This document shows positions 1-9,357 of a stretch of DNA of 64,000 nt, in pieces. Numbering within the stretch: position 1 is the first letter of the stretch; the number at the start of each line of letters is the position of its first letter. The notes below the pieces were generated by a model, which worked only from the letters and a program-made list of their open reading frames with translations, had not been told where the DNA came from and did not search any database. Origin of the DNA: Candidatus Izemoplasma sp. (GTDB lineage: Bacteria; Bacillota_I; Bacilli_A; Izemoplasmatales; Izemoplasmataceae); the NCBI GenBank assembly GCA_036172455.1, contig JAXKVY010000001.1, positions 372,001 through 436,000 on the forward strand. The letters are read 5' to 3'. The translations under genes and the position numbers were made by a program.

Positions 1-216
1 CGGCACCTAATTGTAAAATATGGAATGTATCCCGTAAACTTAGAATTTTGCGCACCGAATCGACACAATCTGCCATCGAAATCTTATTTGACCATTTTGA
101 TTGTTGACGGTAAGCAATCTCAGCAATTTCTTTGACCGTTACTGTTCGTTCATTCAGTGTTGCAATATTCATATTTAACATTTCATCTCGCGAATAAAGC
201 GACCGTTCTTTCATAA
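1..216 (-). CDS. PgpA/YutG-like protein, N-terminal part (runs off left edge)
   Basis: The reading frame opens at the ATG complementary to 214-216 behind a strong AGGAGG site (222-227) and stays open to the window edge, giving 72 residues. They resemble the N-terminal part of the firmicute YutG family (phosphatidylglycerophosphatase A-like), which starts with a helical segment of the type 'ERTVTVKEIAEIAY' followed by 'ISMADCVDSVRKIL'. PgpA would remove the phosphate of phosphatidylglycerophosphate at the membrane, but the catalytic part is not in the window. The gene lies 45 bp downstream of fmt and may have its own promoter. Assignment rests on remembered family resemblance only. Confidence 0.5.
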
Positions 217-242
217 TGACCTCCTAGTAATAATGTAATTAT

Positions 243-251
243 ATTATATCA
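243..251 (-). promoter_or_regulatory. Extended -10 promoter for the PgpA-like gene
   Basis: The minus strand reads TGATATAAT, an extended -10 element (TGn then TATAAT), about 25 bases before the start codon. No good -35 hexamer is visible 17 bases upstream, which is usual for extended -10 promoters. Confidence 0.5.
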
Positions 252-261
252 TAGAAATTGC

Positions 262-1206
262 TTAATGAAACACTTTTCTTAAGGTTATTAGTTTACGACC
301 TGCCCCGTTAAGAAACTGAATTGATGGCATTTTTATCTTCCCTGCTAATTGTACTTCATAAATATCAAGATACCCATCTTTCACTTTAATGGTAAAGAAA
401 CGTTTTTCAATACCGACTACTGTCCCATTTTCAAGCGCTTCATCTTCTTTTTTTAGTGGCTTATCTGAAACACGAGCATCATAGATTTTAAGCCGTTGAT
501 CATCAATCTTTAAATAACATCCTGGCTCAGGTAAAAAGGCACGTAATTGACAGTCAAGTTCATCCTTTGACCGGCTAAGATCCAATCGCTCTTCATACTT
601 TTTAATATTATAGGCGTATGTAACCTGTGTCTCATCTTGTTTAATCCGAGGCGCTGTTCCGTCAATAATACTTGGTAGCGTGTCCAATAGCAGGTCACGT
701 CCAAGTAAACTCAGTTTATCAAACAACGTTCCTGTTGTATCCTCGTTAGTAATAGGAATCGAACGTTGAGCGATGATATCTCCACTATCCATTGCCATTG
801 CCATATACATGATGGTTATTCCTGTTTCCTTATGACCGCGCATAATAGCTCGCTGAATAGGTGCGCCACCACGTAACTTCGGCAATAAACTACCATGTAC
901 ATTTATTGCGCCAAGTGGGGGCGCAAATAGTACTTCTTTGGGTATGATTTGGCCATACGCTGCTGTGATGATGATATCTGGTTGCGTTTCAATAATGTGA
1001 TCATAATCGGTTTTAATTCGGTCTGGTTGAAACACAGGAATGTCTAACGATTTCGCAGTAATTTTAACTGGGGGTTCTTGCAAGCGTTGTTTTCTCCCCA
1101 CTTTTTTATCTGGTTGCGTGACAACTAAATCAACGCCATATTGTTCATGAACAGCTTGTAAAATTGGAACAGCAAATTCAGGTGTTCCCATAAATACTAC
1201 TTTCAT
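262..1206 (-). CDS. fmt: Methionyl-tRNA formyltransferase
   Basis: This 314-residue protein transfers a formyl group from 10-formyl-THF to Met-tRNA(fMet), producing the initiator tRNA. The N-terminal Rossmann start 'MKVVFMGTPEFAVPIL' and the catalytic loop 'SLLPKLRGGAPIQRAI' (about residues 106-121, with the Asn-His-Ser of 'INVHGSLLP' just before it) are diagnostic, and the length equals that of the family. A C-terminal OB-like domain follows from about residue 210. It sits 12 bp downstream of priA in the same direction, the usual priA-fmt neighbourhood of Bacillota. Confidence 0.96.
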   Translation of the reverse strand: MKVVFMGTPEFAVPILQAVHEQYGVDLVVTQPDKKVGRKQRLQEPPVKITAKSLDIPVFQPDRIKTDYDHIIETQPDIIITAAYGQIIPKEVLFAPPLGAINVHGSLLPKLRGGAPIQRAIMRGHKETGITIMYMAMAMDSGDIIAQRSIPITNEDTTGTLFDKLSLLGRDLLLDTLPSIIDGTAPRIKQDETQVTYAYNIKKYEERLDLSRSKDELDCQLRAFLPEPGCYLKIDDQRLKIYDARVSDKPLKKEDEALENGTVVGIEKRFFTIKVKDGYLDIYEVQLAGKIKMPSIQFLNGAGRKLITLRKVFH

Positions 1207-1218
1207 TTCAAATCACTC

Positions 1219-3558
1219 CTATAATAAGTTTGGATGACGGTCTATTGCAATAATACATTCATCATGGTAAGTATCATATACATTTTGTAACACATCATGA
1301 ATGTTATGTTCTTCTTCATATTTGATTATAATTTGTGCTCTATAGCGATTATTTATACGGGCAACTTTTGGTAAAACTGGTCCTAAAACTTGTGGATTAT
1401 TCAACGCATCCTTACGTATTTTTAATACAATTTTAGTCCCTATTTTAAGGACTTTTTTAACGTCTTGATCACTGACTATTATTTGGACCAATTGTTTTAT
1501 TGGGCGATAACCACTTAACTCTCTAATCGCAATCTCTTCTTTATAAAAGCCGATGTAGTCATGCCGTTTGGCATACTGTATTGCATAGTGATCTTCGTTA
1601 TAGGTTTGAATCACCACTTCACCTTGAATCTGATGTCTCCCTGCCCGACCGCTGACTTGCGTTAATAATTGAAATGTTTTTTCAATGGCTTTGTAATCTG
1701 GTAAATGGAGTGACATGTCCGCTGCTAATACACCAACCAGTGTGACATTCGGGTAATCTAATCCCTTCGCAATCATTTGCGTTCCGATGAGTATGTCCCC
1801 TTTATGTTCAAACTCATGCAAGAGTTTTTCGTGACTATTTTTTCGTGTCGTTGTGTCTCTATCCATACGGATGACACGGGCACTTGGAAACATCTTTTCA
1901 ATGAGTTCTTGTACTTTCTCAGTGCCAATCCCCATATACCTGATATGGGTACTTTGACAACTTGGACACACGCTAGGATTTGATGTTTCATGGCCACAAT
2001 AATGACATTTTAAATGATTATCACGTTCGTGATAAGTCAACGAAATATCACAATTAGGGCACATAATTACTTCACCACAACTACGGCACATCACAAAAGT
2101 CGAGTGCCCACGTCGATTTAATAATAACATCATTTGTTCGTTTTTATCTAACCTATCTTGAATAAGTGTATGTAATCGTCGCGATAAAATACTTCGATTA
2201 CCGGATTTAAATTCTTCTGTCATGTCTTCAATGTAGACATCAGGCAACGTTGTTTGGTTAGCGCGTTCAGGTAACTCTAATAAATGATACCGCCCATTTA
2301 AGGCATGATAATAACTTTCAATTTGTGGTGTAGCACTCCCGAGTACAAGCGGTATATCATAGGTTTTAGCACGCATTTTAGCAACATCAATCGCATGATA
2401 GGTTGGCGCAGAATCTTGTTTATAGGTATCAGAATGTTCTTCATCGATAATAATCATACCTAAGTTAGTAAATGGTGCAAATACGGCACTTCTTGCGCCA
2501 ACAACAACGTGGACTTCTTGGCGTTTAATTTTTCGCCATTCATCATACTTTTCACCAATGCTTAGATGGCTATGCAAAACCGCCACATCATCTTTAAATC
2601 GTCCACGGAAACGAGACATCATCATTGGTGTTAAACTAATTTCTGGGACAAGTACAATAGCTTCTTGACCTTTATTAACAACCTCTTCAATTAGGTTTAA
2701 ATAGATTTCTGTTTTGCCACTACCTGTGACACCATGAAGTAAAAATACATCATATTGATTGATGGCTTCTTTTATTTGATGATAAGCAGCTTCTTGCTTG
2801 GTATTAAGTGTGATATCTTTATCTAATGGTTTTGTTAGCATGTCGACTGTGCGATACGTTTCTTCTTCGAGGGTATCAATAATGCCTTTTGATTGAAGCG
2901 AGGTAAGTGTCGAGTAAGGCGCATCTGTCACATCAACCAAGGTCTTTTTAAGCACCTTTTTGTGGTTCTTTAAATAGTCAATAACAGCTTGTTGTTTCTT
3001 TCCTCTAACCGAAATGGATGAATCCATTAGGACAATATAATCTTGATAACGCTTTTGGTATTTTTGTGTAATTTCGGTCACGACACTTAATGCACCATCT
3101 TTTTCTAAGCGTTTGATATCTTTATGATGTGTGTTGTCTATTTCAGATAATTTTATCCGTTTTTTTTGTCTAAAAATACTTTTGATATGACTAGGGACTA
3201 ATGCCTTATTGTCAATCGTAACATATTTGGTATAACTTGACTTTAATGCACTCGGCAACATCGCCTGTAAATTACTGACAAGGGGACTAATATTACGGTA
3301 AGACATGTCTTTTGCTAAGCGTATAAGTTCAGGTGTTAAGGTCGGTGATAAGTCGATTAGACGCGTGATATTTTTAAGTCGATCATATTCTGAATGTGCT
3401 TTAATATCAAGCACATACCCCATCACTTTACGACGTCCAAAAGGTACGATAACACGCATACCAATGTCTATGAGTTCTTCATAAACTAACGGAATACGGT
3501 AATCATACGTTTGATCTACTTGATGGACTTTAATATCAACTAATACAGATGCGATCAT
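1219..3558 (-). CDS. priA: Primosomal protein N' (replication restart helicase PriA)
   Basis: PriA recognises stalled forks and D-loops, unwinds the lagging strand and loads the replicative helicase. The 779 residues contain the N-terminal DNA-binding domain, Walker A 'GVTGSGKTEIYL' (about 277-288), the DEEH box 'IIIDEEHSD', and the paired-cysteine zinc-binding insertion starting 'CRSCGEVIMCPNC'. Helicase motifs V/VI ('GTQMIAKGLDYPNVTLV', 'QVSGRAGR') follow. Start ATG is 8 bp after the ATPase gene upstream. Length and domain order are canonical; no lesion is seen. Confidence 0.97.
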   Translation of the reverse strand: MIASVLVDIKVHQVDQTYDYRIPLVYEELIDIGMRVIVPFGRRKVMGYVLDIKAHSEYDRLKNITRLIDLSPTLTPELIRLAKDMSYRNISPLVSNLQAMLPSALKSSYTKYVTIDNKALVPSHIKSIFRQKKRIKLSEIDNTHHKDIKRLEKDGALSVVTEITQKYQKRYQDYIVLMDSSISVRGKKQQAVIDYLKNHKKVLKKTLVDVTDAPYSTLTSLQSKGIIDTLEEETYRTVDMLTKPLDKDITLNTKQEAAYHQIKEAINQYDVFLLHGVTGSGKTEIYLNLIEEVVNKGQEAIVLVPEISLTPMMMSRFRGRFKDDVAVLHSHLSIGEKYDEWRKIKRQEVHVVVGARSAVFAPFTNLGMIIIDEEHSDTYKQDSAPTYHAIDVAKMRAKTYDIPLVLGSATPQIESYYHALNGRYHLLELPERANQTTLPDVYIEDMTEEFKSGNRSILSRRLHTLIQDRLDKNEQMMLLLNRRGHSTFVMCRSCGEVIMCPNCDISLTYHERDNHLKCHYCGHETSNPSVCPSCQSTHIRYMGIGTEKVQELIEKMFPSARVIRMDRDTTTRKNSHEKLLHEFEHKGDILIGTQMIAKGLDYPNVTLVGVLAADMSLHLPDYKAIEKTFQLLTQVSGRAGRHQIQGEVVIQTYNEDHYAIQYAKRHDYIGFYKEEIAIRELSGYRPIKQLVQIIVSDQDVKKVLKIGTKIVLKIRKDALNNPQVLGPVLPKVARINNRYRAQIIIKYEEEHNIHDVLQNVYDTYHDECIIAIDRHPNLL

Positions 3559-3566
3559 TTAATCAC

Positions 3567-4346
3567 CTACAAATTGTGCGTAAAACGCTCGGGGTCATTT
3601 AGAAAATGTCTTAAGAATGTCACATGTTCTATATCGTCATAGTTTATCTTTTGTATGATCTCACTAAATTGATAAATTTTCGCGTTGGGCAATGCCATTA
3701 AAATCGGACTATGGGTTGCGATAATAACTTGTGCTCCTGATTGTGTTAAATCATATAATAAAACCAATAACTGATACTGATTAATGGGGGATAAGGGGGT
3801 TTCTGGTTCATCTAAAAAATAGATCGCTTTATCATGAAATCGTGCTTTAAAAAAAAATAAAAACCCTTCCCCATGACTTTGTGTTTCTAATGCTTTTTTA
3901 AAAGCGCTATTCAGAGCATACAATTCTTTTTTAAAGGGCCCTAAAAGTAAACTCTTCGCATAGTCATTTTTATCCTTGTAGGTCTCACTAAGGGTGTCAA
4001 TATCACTTTGTAAAGAAACTTTCATTTTCTTCACATAATTGATATATGTAATGAAATCTTCTCCACTAAAAAATAATGATTGATGATCTCTAGCTGTGGT
4101 TGCGATGTGGAGTTGATCAGATAAGGGTATGACTGATGTAAAAAAAGTTTGATTTGGATGACTGACATTAATAGCTTTCATATGATGTGCCAAAGCTTTT
4201 AACAATGTACTTTTCCCACTACCATTATCGCCAACAAAAATAATGCTTTGATGATTCAAATCAAGCGATTCTACCTTGTTAAACGCTTTAATATCAAAGG
4301 GATATCCTAACGGTTTATTCTTTGGAAATATGACATCTTTAATCAT
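3567..4346 (-). CDS. AAA/ABC-type predicted ATPase (RecF/SMC-like fold)
   Basis: A 259-residue soluble ATPase of the COG3910-like type. Walker A is 'GDNGSGKSTLLKALA' (residues about 38-52), Walker B with the catalytic Glu is 'IYFLDEPETPLSP', and the switch histidine lies in 'VIIATHSPIL'. There is no transmembrane or nuclease domain. Its start overlaps the end of the HAD gene by 8 bp, so the two are probably translationally coupled. The biological role of this family is not established; a job in DNA repair or stress would be a guess. Confidence 0.8.
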   Translation of the reverse strand: MIKDVIFPKNKPLGYPFDIKAFNKVESLDLNHQSIIFVGDNGSGKSTLLKALAHHMKAINVSHPNQTFFTSVIPLSDQLHIATTARDHQSLFFSGEDFITYINYVKKMKVSLQSDIDTLSETYKDKNDYAKSLLLGPFKKELYALNSAFKKALETQSHGEGFLFFFKARFHDKAIYFLDEPETPLSPINQYQLLVLLYDLTQSGAQVIIATHSPILMALPNAKIYQFSEIIQKINYDDIEHVTFLRHFLNDPERFTHNL

Positions 4347-5124
4347 CGATAAACCCTAACATTTTAAGGCCTTCATATATCCCATTCTCATCAATTGATG
4401 TGGTAATATACTTTGCGGCTGCTTTTGCGTTCTTAGATGCATTCCCCATCGCAACACTGTGTGGAATGAACTCTAACATTTCAATATCATTTTCACCATC
4501 ACCAAATGCATACGCCTGTTCAAGGGGGATTTCTAAAATCTCTAAGATGGTTTTAATGCCTTCTTTTTTATTCATTCCTTTTGATAAAACATCAAATCCA
4601 TCACCTAGCCAGGGGACAACATTCAAATCATCTAATGCCTCCATATATTTAGGATGATCAGTTTGTTCACAAAACGCCCACATTTGATAGATCCGATTTG
4701 TTTTATAAAAATCAGGATTTACTTCTGGCACAGTCATGCTGGCGAGTTCAAACGCACGCTTACCTTTTTCATCAACAATATTGAGTGTTTCAGAGTGTTC
4801 CCCTAAAAAGCCGTATTTTAACGCGTTATCTTCAAATATCGTCACGATTCGTTCTACGTCATCATCACTTAAAGGATTGCGGAAAATAGTCTCATTATCT
4901 TTAATAATAATTTGACCATTAATGAGGATAAAAATATCAACATATTCTTTTATCTCTTCAATAATGTGTAACATATAAAATGCCCGACCAGTCGCAATCG
5001 CGATTTCTACATTAGGCGCTTCATGTAGTTTTTTTAATGCGTTTATTGTACTGGTTGGGATTGATTTTGTATTCGGATCATACAGTGTACGATCAATGTC
5101 AAAAAAGATGATTTTATCTGTCAT
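4339..5124 (-). CDS. HAD-superfamily Cof-type phosphatase
   Basis: A 261-residue haloacid-dehalogenase hydrolase of the Cof/YkrA type (class IIB cap). The catalytic nucleophile motif is 'FFDIDRTLYDP' (Asp9 and Asp11), motif II lies in 'EIAIATGRA', and motif IV is 'FGDGENDIEML' near the C terminus. These enzymes dephosphorylate small sugar phosphates or nucleotides such as FMN; the substrate cannot be read from sequence. Start ATG follows GAGGTG with six bases between. It is the first gene of the leftward operon that continues through the ATPase, priA and fmt. Confidence 0.88.
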   Translation of the reverse strand: MTDKIIFFDIDRTLYDPNTKSIPTSTINALKKLHEAPNVEIAIATGRAFYMLHIIEEIKEYVDIFILINGQIIIKDNETIFRNPLSDDDVERIVTIFEDNALKYGFLGEHSETLNIVDEKGKRAFELASMTVPEVNPDFYKTNRIYQMWAFCEQTDHPKYMEALDDLNVVPWLGDGFDVLSKGMNKKEGIKTILEILEIPLEQAYAFGDGENDIEMLEFIPHSVAMGNASKNAKAAAKYITTSIDENGIYEGLKMLGFIDD

Positions 5125-5142
5125 TTACAGCACCTCTTATTC

Positions 5143-5172
5143 ATTATAACACGAGTCATGGAAATGTCACAA
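5143..5172 (-). promoter_or_regulatory. Promoter of the HAD-priA-fmt operon
   Basis: Minus strand: TATAAT (5143-5148) preceded by TGt (extended -10), with TTGTGA (5167-5172) 18 bases upstream. It lies about 20 bases before the HAD start codon. Confidence 0.65.
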
Positions 5173-5222
5173 TCTATCTAGTTGAAAACCTTTACGATTC
5201 TAAAAATGATTAAATGAGATGT

Positions 5223-5251
5223 TTGAGTTTCTTTTTTAGTGGTTATATGGT
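5223..5251 (+). promoter_or_regulatory. Possible promoter of the RNase J gene
   Basis: TTGAGT (5223-5228), 17 bases, TATGGT (5246-5251): four of six matches in each box. It is the best candidate in the 190-bp divergent gap, but weak. Confidence 0.35.
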
Positions 5252-5314
5252 AATATATGTATGACATATAAAAATGAAAATATATATGAAAATAAATAAT
5301 GAAAGGAGGCAATT

Positions 5315-7006
5315 ATGACAAAAAGTGAAACAGGACTTAAAAATCATGAAGTCGGTGTTTTTGCCCTAGGTGGTCTTGGAGAAGTCGGGAAAAACATGTA
5401 TTGTGTCGAATTCCAAGATGAGCTCATTGTTATTGATTCAGGTGTTAAATTTCCAGATGATTATCTACTTGGAATTGATTATGTTATCAATGATTATACT
5501 TATCTTTTTGAGAATCAAGATAAAATCAAAGCGCTCATTATCACCCATGGTCATGAAGATCATATTGGTGGGATTACATTTTTATTACGGCAAGTTAAAA
5601 TCCCTAAGATATATGCTAGTGGTATGGCCGTCGGATTGATTAAAAACAAACTCAAAAAACATCGTGGGTTTAGATCTTCGTTAATTGAATATCAAGAACA
5701 TGAACAAATTGTATTTGGTAAACTAAGCGTAAGTTTCTTTAGAACGAACCATAGTATTCCCGATTCATTTGGAATTGTTGTCCACACCCCACAAGGGATT
5801 GTTGTACATTCAGGTGATTTTAAATTTGATTTTACGCCAACTGGACCTGATGCCAATTATCAACGTATGGCAGAACTCGGTAAAGAAGGTGTTCTCTGTT
5901 TATTAAGTGATTCAACCAATTCAGAACTCCCTGCTTTTACCAAAAGTGAAACAACTGTCTCAGAAAATATTAAAGATATTTTCACTAAAATTGATGGTCG
6001 GGTCATCGTTGCGACCTTCGCTTCTAATGTACACCGTGTTCAACAAATTGTTGAAGCCAGCATTGCGACCAATCGTAAGATTGCAGTCTATGGTAGAAGC
6101 ATGTTGAGAACCGTTGAGGTTGGTAAGGAAATGGGGTACATTAAAGCTCCACAAGGTACCTTTGTCGATATGTATCGCATCAGCAAAAAAGATAAACGTC
6201 GTTTAACGATTATTTGTACTGGAAGTCAAGGTGAACCTTTTGCAGCACTCAGCCGTATCGCTGCAGGGACACATCGTCAAATTAAAATTAAAGAAGGCGA
6301 TACTGTCATCTTTAGTAGTTCACCGATCCCCGGGAATCAAATTGGTGTTAACAAAACAATTAACGGGTTATTCAAACGTGGTGCGAACGTCATTACAAAC
6401 TCACCATTAACCGACACTCATGCGAGTGGACATGCAGGACGTGAAGAGCAAAAACTTTTACTAAAGTTATTGCGACCTAAGTTTTTCATGCCAATCCATG
6501 GTGAATATCGCATGCTTAAAATACATGCCCAAACTGGCTTAATGACAGGCATTAAAAAAGGCAATGAATTCGTCCTCGATAACGGACAAGTTCTCGCGCT
6601 TACCAGCAATTCAGCACGTGTCAGTGGTCAAGTACAATCAGGCAATGTGTATATTGATGGTGGTGGCATTGGTAATATAGGAAATATCGTCATTAAAGAC
6701 CGTAACATGTTGAGTAAAGATGGTCTATTAAGCGCAATTGTAACAATAGATGAAGAGAAAAACACCTTAATTGGTAAACCTGTTATTATTTCAAGAGGTT
6801 TTATCTATATGCGAGAAAATAGTGACATGACAGAAGAAATGAGTAATTTAGTTAAGACAGAGATTGAGAAAAAATTAAAGCGATCAAAAAGTCTTAATAT
6901 TAGTCAAATTAAACGTCACATAACGAAAATATTAAACAATTATATTTACAATACAACCGAACGTAGCCCAATGGTTATGCCCGTTGTCATGGTGACAAAT
7001 AAATAA
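5315..7006 (+). CDS. rnjA: Ribonuclease J
   Basis: A 563-residue beta-CASP metallo-beta-lactamase ribonuclease with 5'-3' exo- and endonuclease activity, central to mRNA turnover and rRNA maturation in organisms lacking RNase E. The metal-binding motif 'ITHGHEDHIGG' lies near residues 76-86, with 'NHSIPDSFGIVV' and the later 'DTHASGHA' (beta-CASP) and 'PIHGEYRM' motifs. Start ATG has a clear AAAGGAGG site. It is monocistronic: a hairpin terminator begins on its stop codon. Whether it is RnjA or RnjB cannot be decided here. Confidence 0.95.
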   Translation: MTKSETGLKNHEVGVFALGGLGEVGKNMYCVEFQDELIVIDSGVKFPDDYLLGIDYVINDYTYLFENQDKIKALIITHGHEDHIGGITFLLRQVKIPKIYASGMAVGLIKNKLKKHRGFRSSLIEYQEHEQIVFGKLSVSFFRTNHSIPDSFGIVVHTPQGIVVHSGDFKFDFTPTGPDANYQRMAELGKEGVLCLLSDSTNSELPAFTKSETTVSENIKDIFTKIDGRVIVATFASNVHRVQQIVEASIATNRKIAVYGRSMLRTVEVGKEMGYIKAPQGTFVDMYRISKKDKRRLTIICTGSQGEPFAALSRIAAGTHRQIKIKEGDTVIFSSSPIPGNQIGVNKTINGLFKRGANVITNSPLTDTHASGHAGREEQKLLLKLLRPKFFMPIHGEYRMLKIHAQTGLMTGIKKGNEFVLDNGQVLALTSNSARVSGQVQSGNVYIDGGGIGNIGNIVIKDRNMLSKDGLLSAIVTIDEEKNTLIGKPVIISRGFIYMRENSDMTEEMSNLVKTEIEKKLKRSKSLNISQIKRHITKILNNYIYNTTERSPMVMPVVMVTNK

Positions 7007-7035
7007 CGATGATGCAAATGCATCATCGTTTTTTT
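7005..7035. terminator. Bidirectional intrinsic terminator between rnjA and kamE
   Basis: Eleven-bp stem (7005-7015 with 7020-7030), AAAT loop, then T7 on the plus strand. The minus-strand version is followed only by ATTTATTT. The last codons and TGA stop of kamE (7023-7025) lie inside the hairpin. Confidence 0.9.
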
Positions 7036-7796
7036 ATGAGTTCATTGACAAAGAAACTTGCTACATCGTTCGCATACTTCTTCGGACCAAAGCCCGCATC
7101 AAAGCCTAGTTCTTTGGCAAGTTTATGAGAAATACGTGGACCTCCGACAATGACGATAAACCGTTCTCTTAACTTTTCTGCCTCTAGCAATTCTATAAAA
7201 GAAACAAGGTTTTTAATATGGACATCTTTTTGTGTCACTGTCTGACTAATTAAGATGACATCTGCTTCTTTTTTTAATGCTTCTTCGATAAGGACTTCAT
7301 TGTCTACTTGACTGCCTAGATTATACGCATCAATGTGCTTATAGCGTTCAAGACCGTAATGTCCTGCGTACCCTTTCATATTCATAATGGCATCAATCCC
7401 TACCGTATGCGCATCGGTGCCTGTAGAAGCTCCGACAACAACTAATGAACGATCAAAATGGGTTGCGATTAAATCGTCAATCTCTGCCATAGATAAGGTT
7501 TCATGGTCTGCTTTTTCAACTGTTATCTTAGTCACATCAATACTATGGGATAATTCGCCATACAGCACATAATATGTAAACGTTGATGACACTGTTTCAC
7601 TTGCGACAACTAAAGGATCAATTAATCCCATTGTCTTTGCTAGTTCTTTTGCGGCTTCTTCTCCTACTTCATCGTTGGCGATTGGTAAGGTGAAACTTAA
7701 CTGAACACGTCCATCATTCATGGTATCCCCATATGGTTTGAGACGTGTTAAGTCCAATGTTTTATCATACGTTTTATCACTTATATCATAACCCAT
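7023..7796 (-). CDS. kamE: Lysine 5,6-aminomutase, beta subunit
   Basis: With KamD this adenosylcobalamin- and PLP-dependent enzyme moves the terminal amino group of beta-lysine from C6 to C5, giving 3,5-diaminohexanoate. The 257 residues carry the B12-binding Asp-x-His-x-x-Gly motif 'DAHTVG' (residues 128-133), and Lys141 in 'MNMKGYAGHYGLER' is the expected PLP-binding lysine. The start overlaps the kamD stop by 11 bp and has GGAGG in kamD. It is the last gene of the lysine operon; its final codons form part of the terminator shared with rnjA. Confidence 0.93.
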   Translation of the reverse strand: MGYDISDKTYDKTLDLTRLKPYGDTMNDGRVQLSFTLPIANDEVGEEAAKELAKTMGLIDPLVVASETVSSTFTYYVLYGELSHSIDVTKITVEKADHETLSMAEIDDLIATHFDRSLVVVGASTGTDAHTVGIDAIMNMKGYAGHYGLERYKHIDAYNLGSQVDNEVLIEEALKKEADVILISQTVTQKDVHIKNLVSFIELLEAEKLRERFIVIVGGPRISHKLAKELGFDAGFGPKKYANDVASFFVNELIKKR

Positions 7797-9357
7797 TGTT
7801 TGCCTCCTTTATCGCCCGTTTCATTTCATCTAAAACTGGATTGACATAACGTTCATCCTTTTTAATAACACCTTCTAATCCTTTTCCACCATCACGAGAT
7901 CGTTTAATCCCCGCAAATGTACCTTCTTCAATCGCTTGGAATAATCCTTTTTGATCAATGTCTTTCAAAAGATGTGTTGCATCCTTTAAGACATCTTTTG
8001 CGCGCGATTGAATAATACCATCCTTCTTAAATTCAATATCTTGATAAAAATCTTTCATCGTATTTTCGATATACCGTGCATTATCAATAGCTAAATAGCG
8101 ATCACTCATAAATGGTGTATGCACAGCTTCAGTTAGCATACCGAGTAAATGAATCCGTTGTTTTGTCGTTGTGGTGACGATATTAAATAATGTATTTTGT
8201 GCATAGCCTTTAAAAATATTGCCTGTCATATGTTTCGTTGGTGGCATATATTTTAGTGGGGCATCAGGAAAGATTTCTCGCGCCATTTCGGCTTGCGCTA
8301 ACTCATATAAAAACCCATTTGGTAAGTTAGGATCTATTTCAAACGCATGGCCAAGTCCTTGTAAGTGCGATGGCATTAAGGCTTTAAACGCAAATTGCTC
8401 ATTTATAAACTGACTTGCTAAAACGGTATGGGCTTCCTCATAAGCATCACTGGTGGTTAAATAATTATCTTCACCTGTATTAATAATAATGCCCGCGTAC
8501 GCATTAATGACACGACTGAAATATTGATCAATGAGTGTGCGTTTCATATTAATGTCACGGAAAAGCACACCATATAAAGAATCATTTAACATCATATCTA
8601 GACGTTCTAATGCGCCCATTGCGGCAATCTCTGGCATACATAACCCACTGGCGTAGTTAACCAGCATGATGTATTTATGTAACTCATCTCCAATGTCATC
8701 GAGTGCGTTTCGCATAATGTTAAAGTTCTCTTGTGTGGCGTACGTGCCCCCAAATCCTTCTGTGGTGGGACCATATGGTACATAATCTAATAATGATTGG
8801 CCCGTGGTTCTGATTACAGCAATCACATCTGCGCCATTACGTGCAGCTGCTTTAGCTTGCGTGACGTCTTCATAAATATTTCCCGTTGCGACAATCACGT
8901 ATAGTAACGGTTTATCTGGATCTTGCAAGGCCTCTATTTTCTTACTTCGGTATGTTTTCGCTGTTTTAATTTGATCTAACGACGCATTGATATGAGGGTG
9001 TAATAACGGCATGATTTCATCATCGTTTACCATTTCCACACGGTCTAATTGAATCAGTTCTTGATCTAATTCCTTGGCAATTTTTTGTGGTGAGTATCCG
9101 GTTAACTTCACTAAACTTGCCATATATCGACTAACACCTAAGGACAAATCACCATGTTTTTGGATATAAGACACAACGATATTCGGATAGGGTACATCAA
9201 TGTCATTAACACCATCAATCCCTAATAGACGACACACAGTCCGCTCAACAGATACTGTGGTATATTGATCGATAAAGGTTTGCGTATCTTCTGCGATTTT
9301 CTTAGCATGTTGTCTGGCTTCTTCTATCGTTTCAATCGAAAGATTTAGTTTACTCAT
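7786..9357 (-). CDS. kamD: Lysine 5,6-aminomutase, alpha subunit
   Basis: Catalytic TIM-barrel partner of KamE, 523 residues from the chosen ATG (9355-9357), which has an AAGGAGG site; the open frame extends 15 codons further upstream but into kamB with no ribosome site. The sequence starts 'MSKLNLSIETIEEARQH' and contains family-typical segments such as 'YVPYGPTTEGFGGTYATQE'. It overlaps the kamB stop by 8 bp. It acts on the product of KamA in the cytoplasm. Length and context agree with the clostridial enzyme. Confidence 0.93.
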   Translation of the reverse strand: MSKLNLSIETIEEARQHAKKIAEDTQTFIDQYTTVSVERTVCRLLGIDGVNDIDVPYPNIVVSYIQKHGDLSLGVSRYMASLVKLTGYSPQKIAKELDQELIQLDRVEMVNDDEIMPLLHPHINASLDQIKTAKTYRSKKIEALQDPDKPLLYVIVATGNIYEDVTQAKAAARNGADVIAVIRTTGQSLLDYVPYGPTTEGFGGTYATQENFNIMRNALDDIGDELHKYIMLVNYASGLCMPEIAAMGALERLDMMLNDSLYGVLFRDINMKRTLIDQYFSRVINAYAGIIINTGEDNYLTTSDAYEEAHTVLASQFINEQFAFKALMPSHLQGLGHAFEIDPNLPNGFLYELAQAEMAREIFPDAPLKYMPPTKHMTGNIFKGYAQNTLFNIVTTTTKQRIHLLGMLTEAVHTPFMSDRYLAIDNARYIENTMKDFYQDIEFKKDGIIQSRAKDVLKDATHLLKDIDQKGLFQAIEEGTFAGIKRSRDGGKGLEGVIKKDERYVNPVLDEMKRAIKEANNGL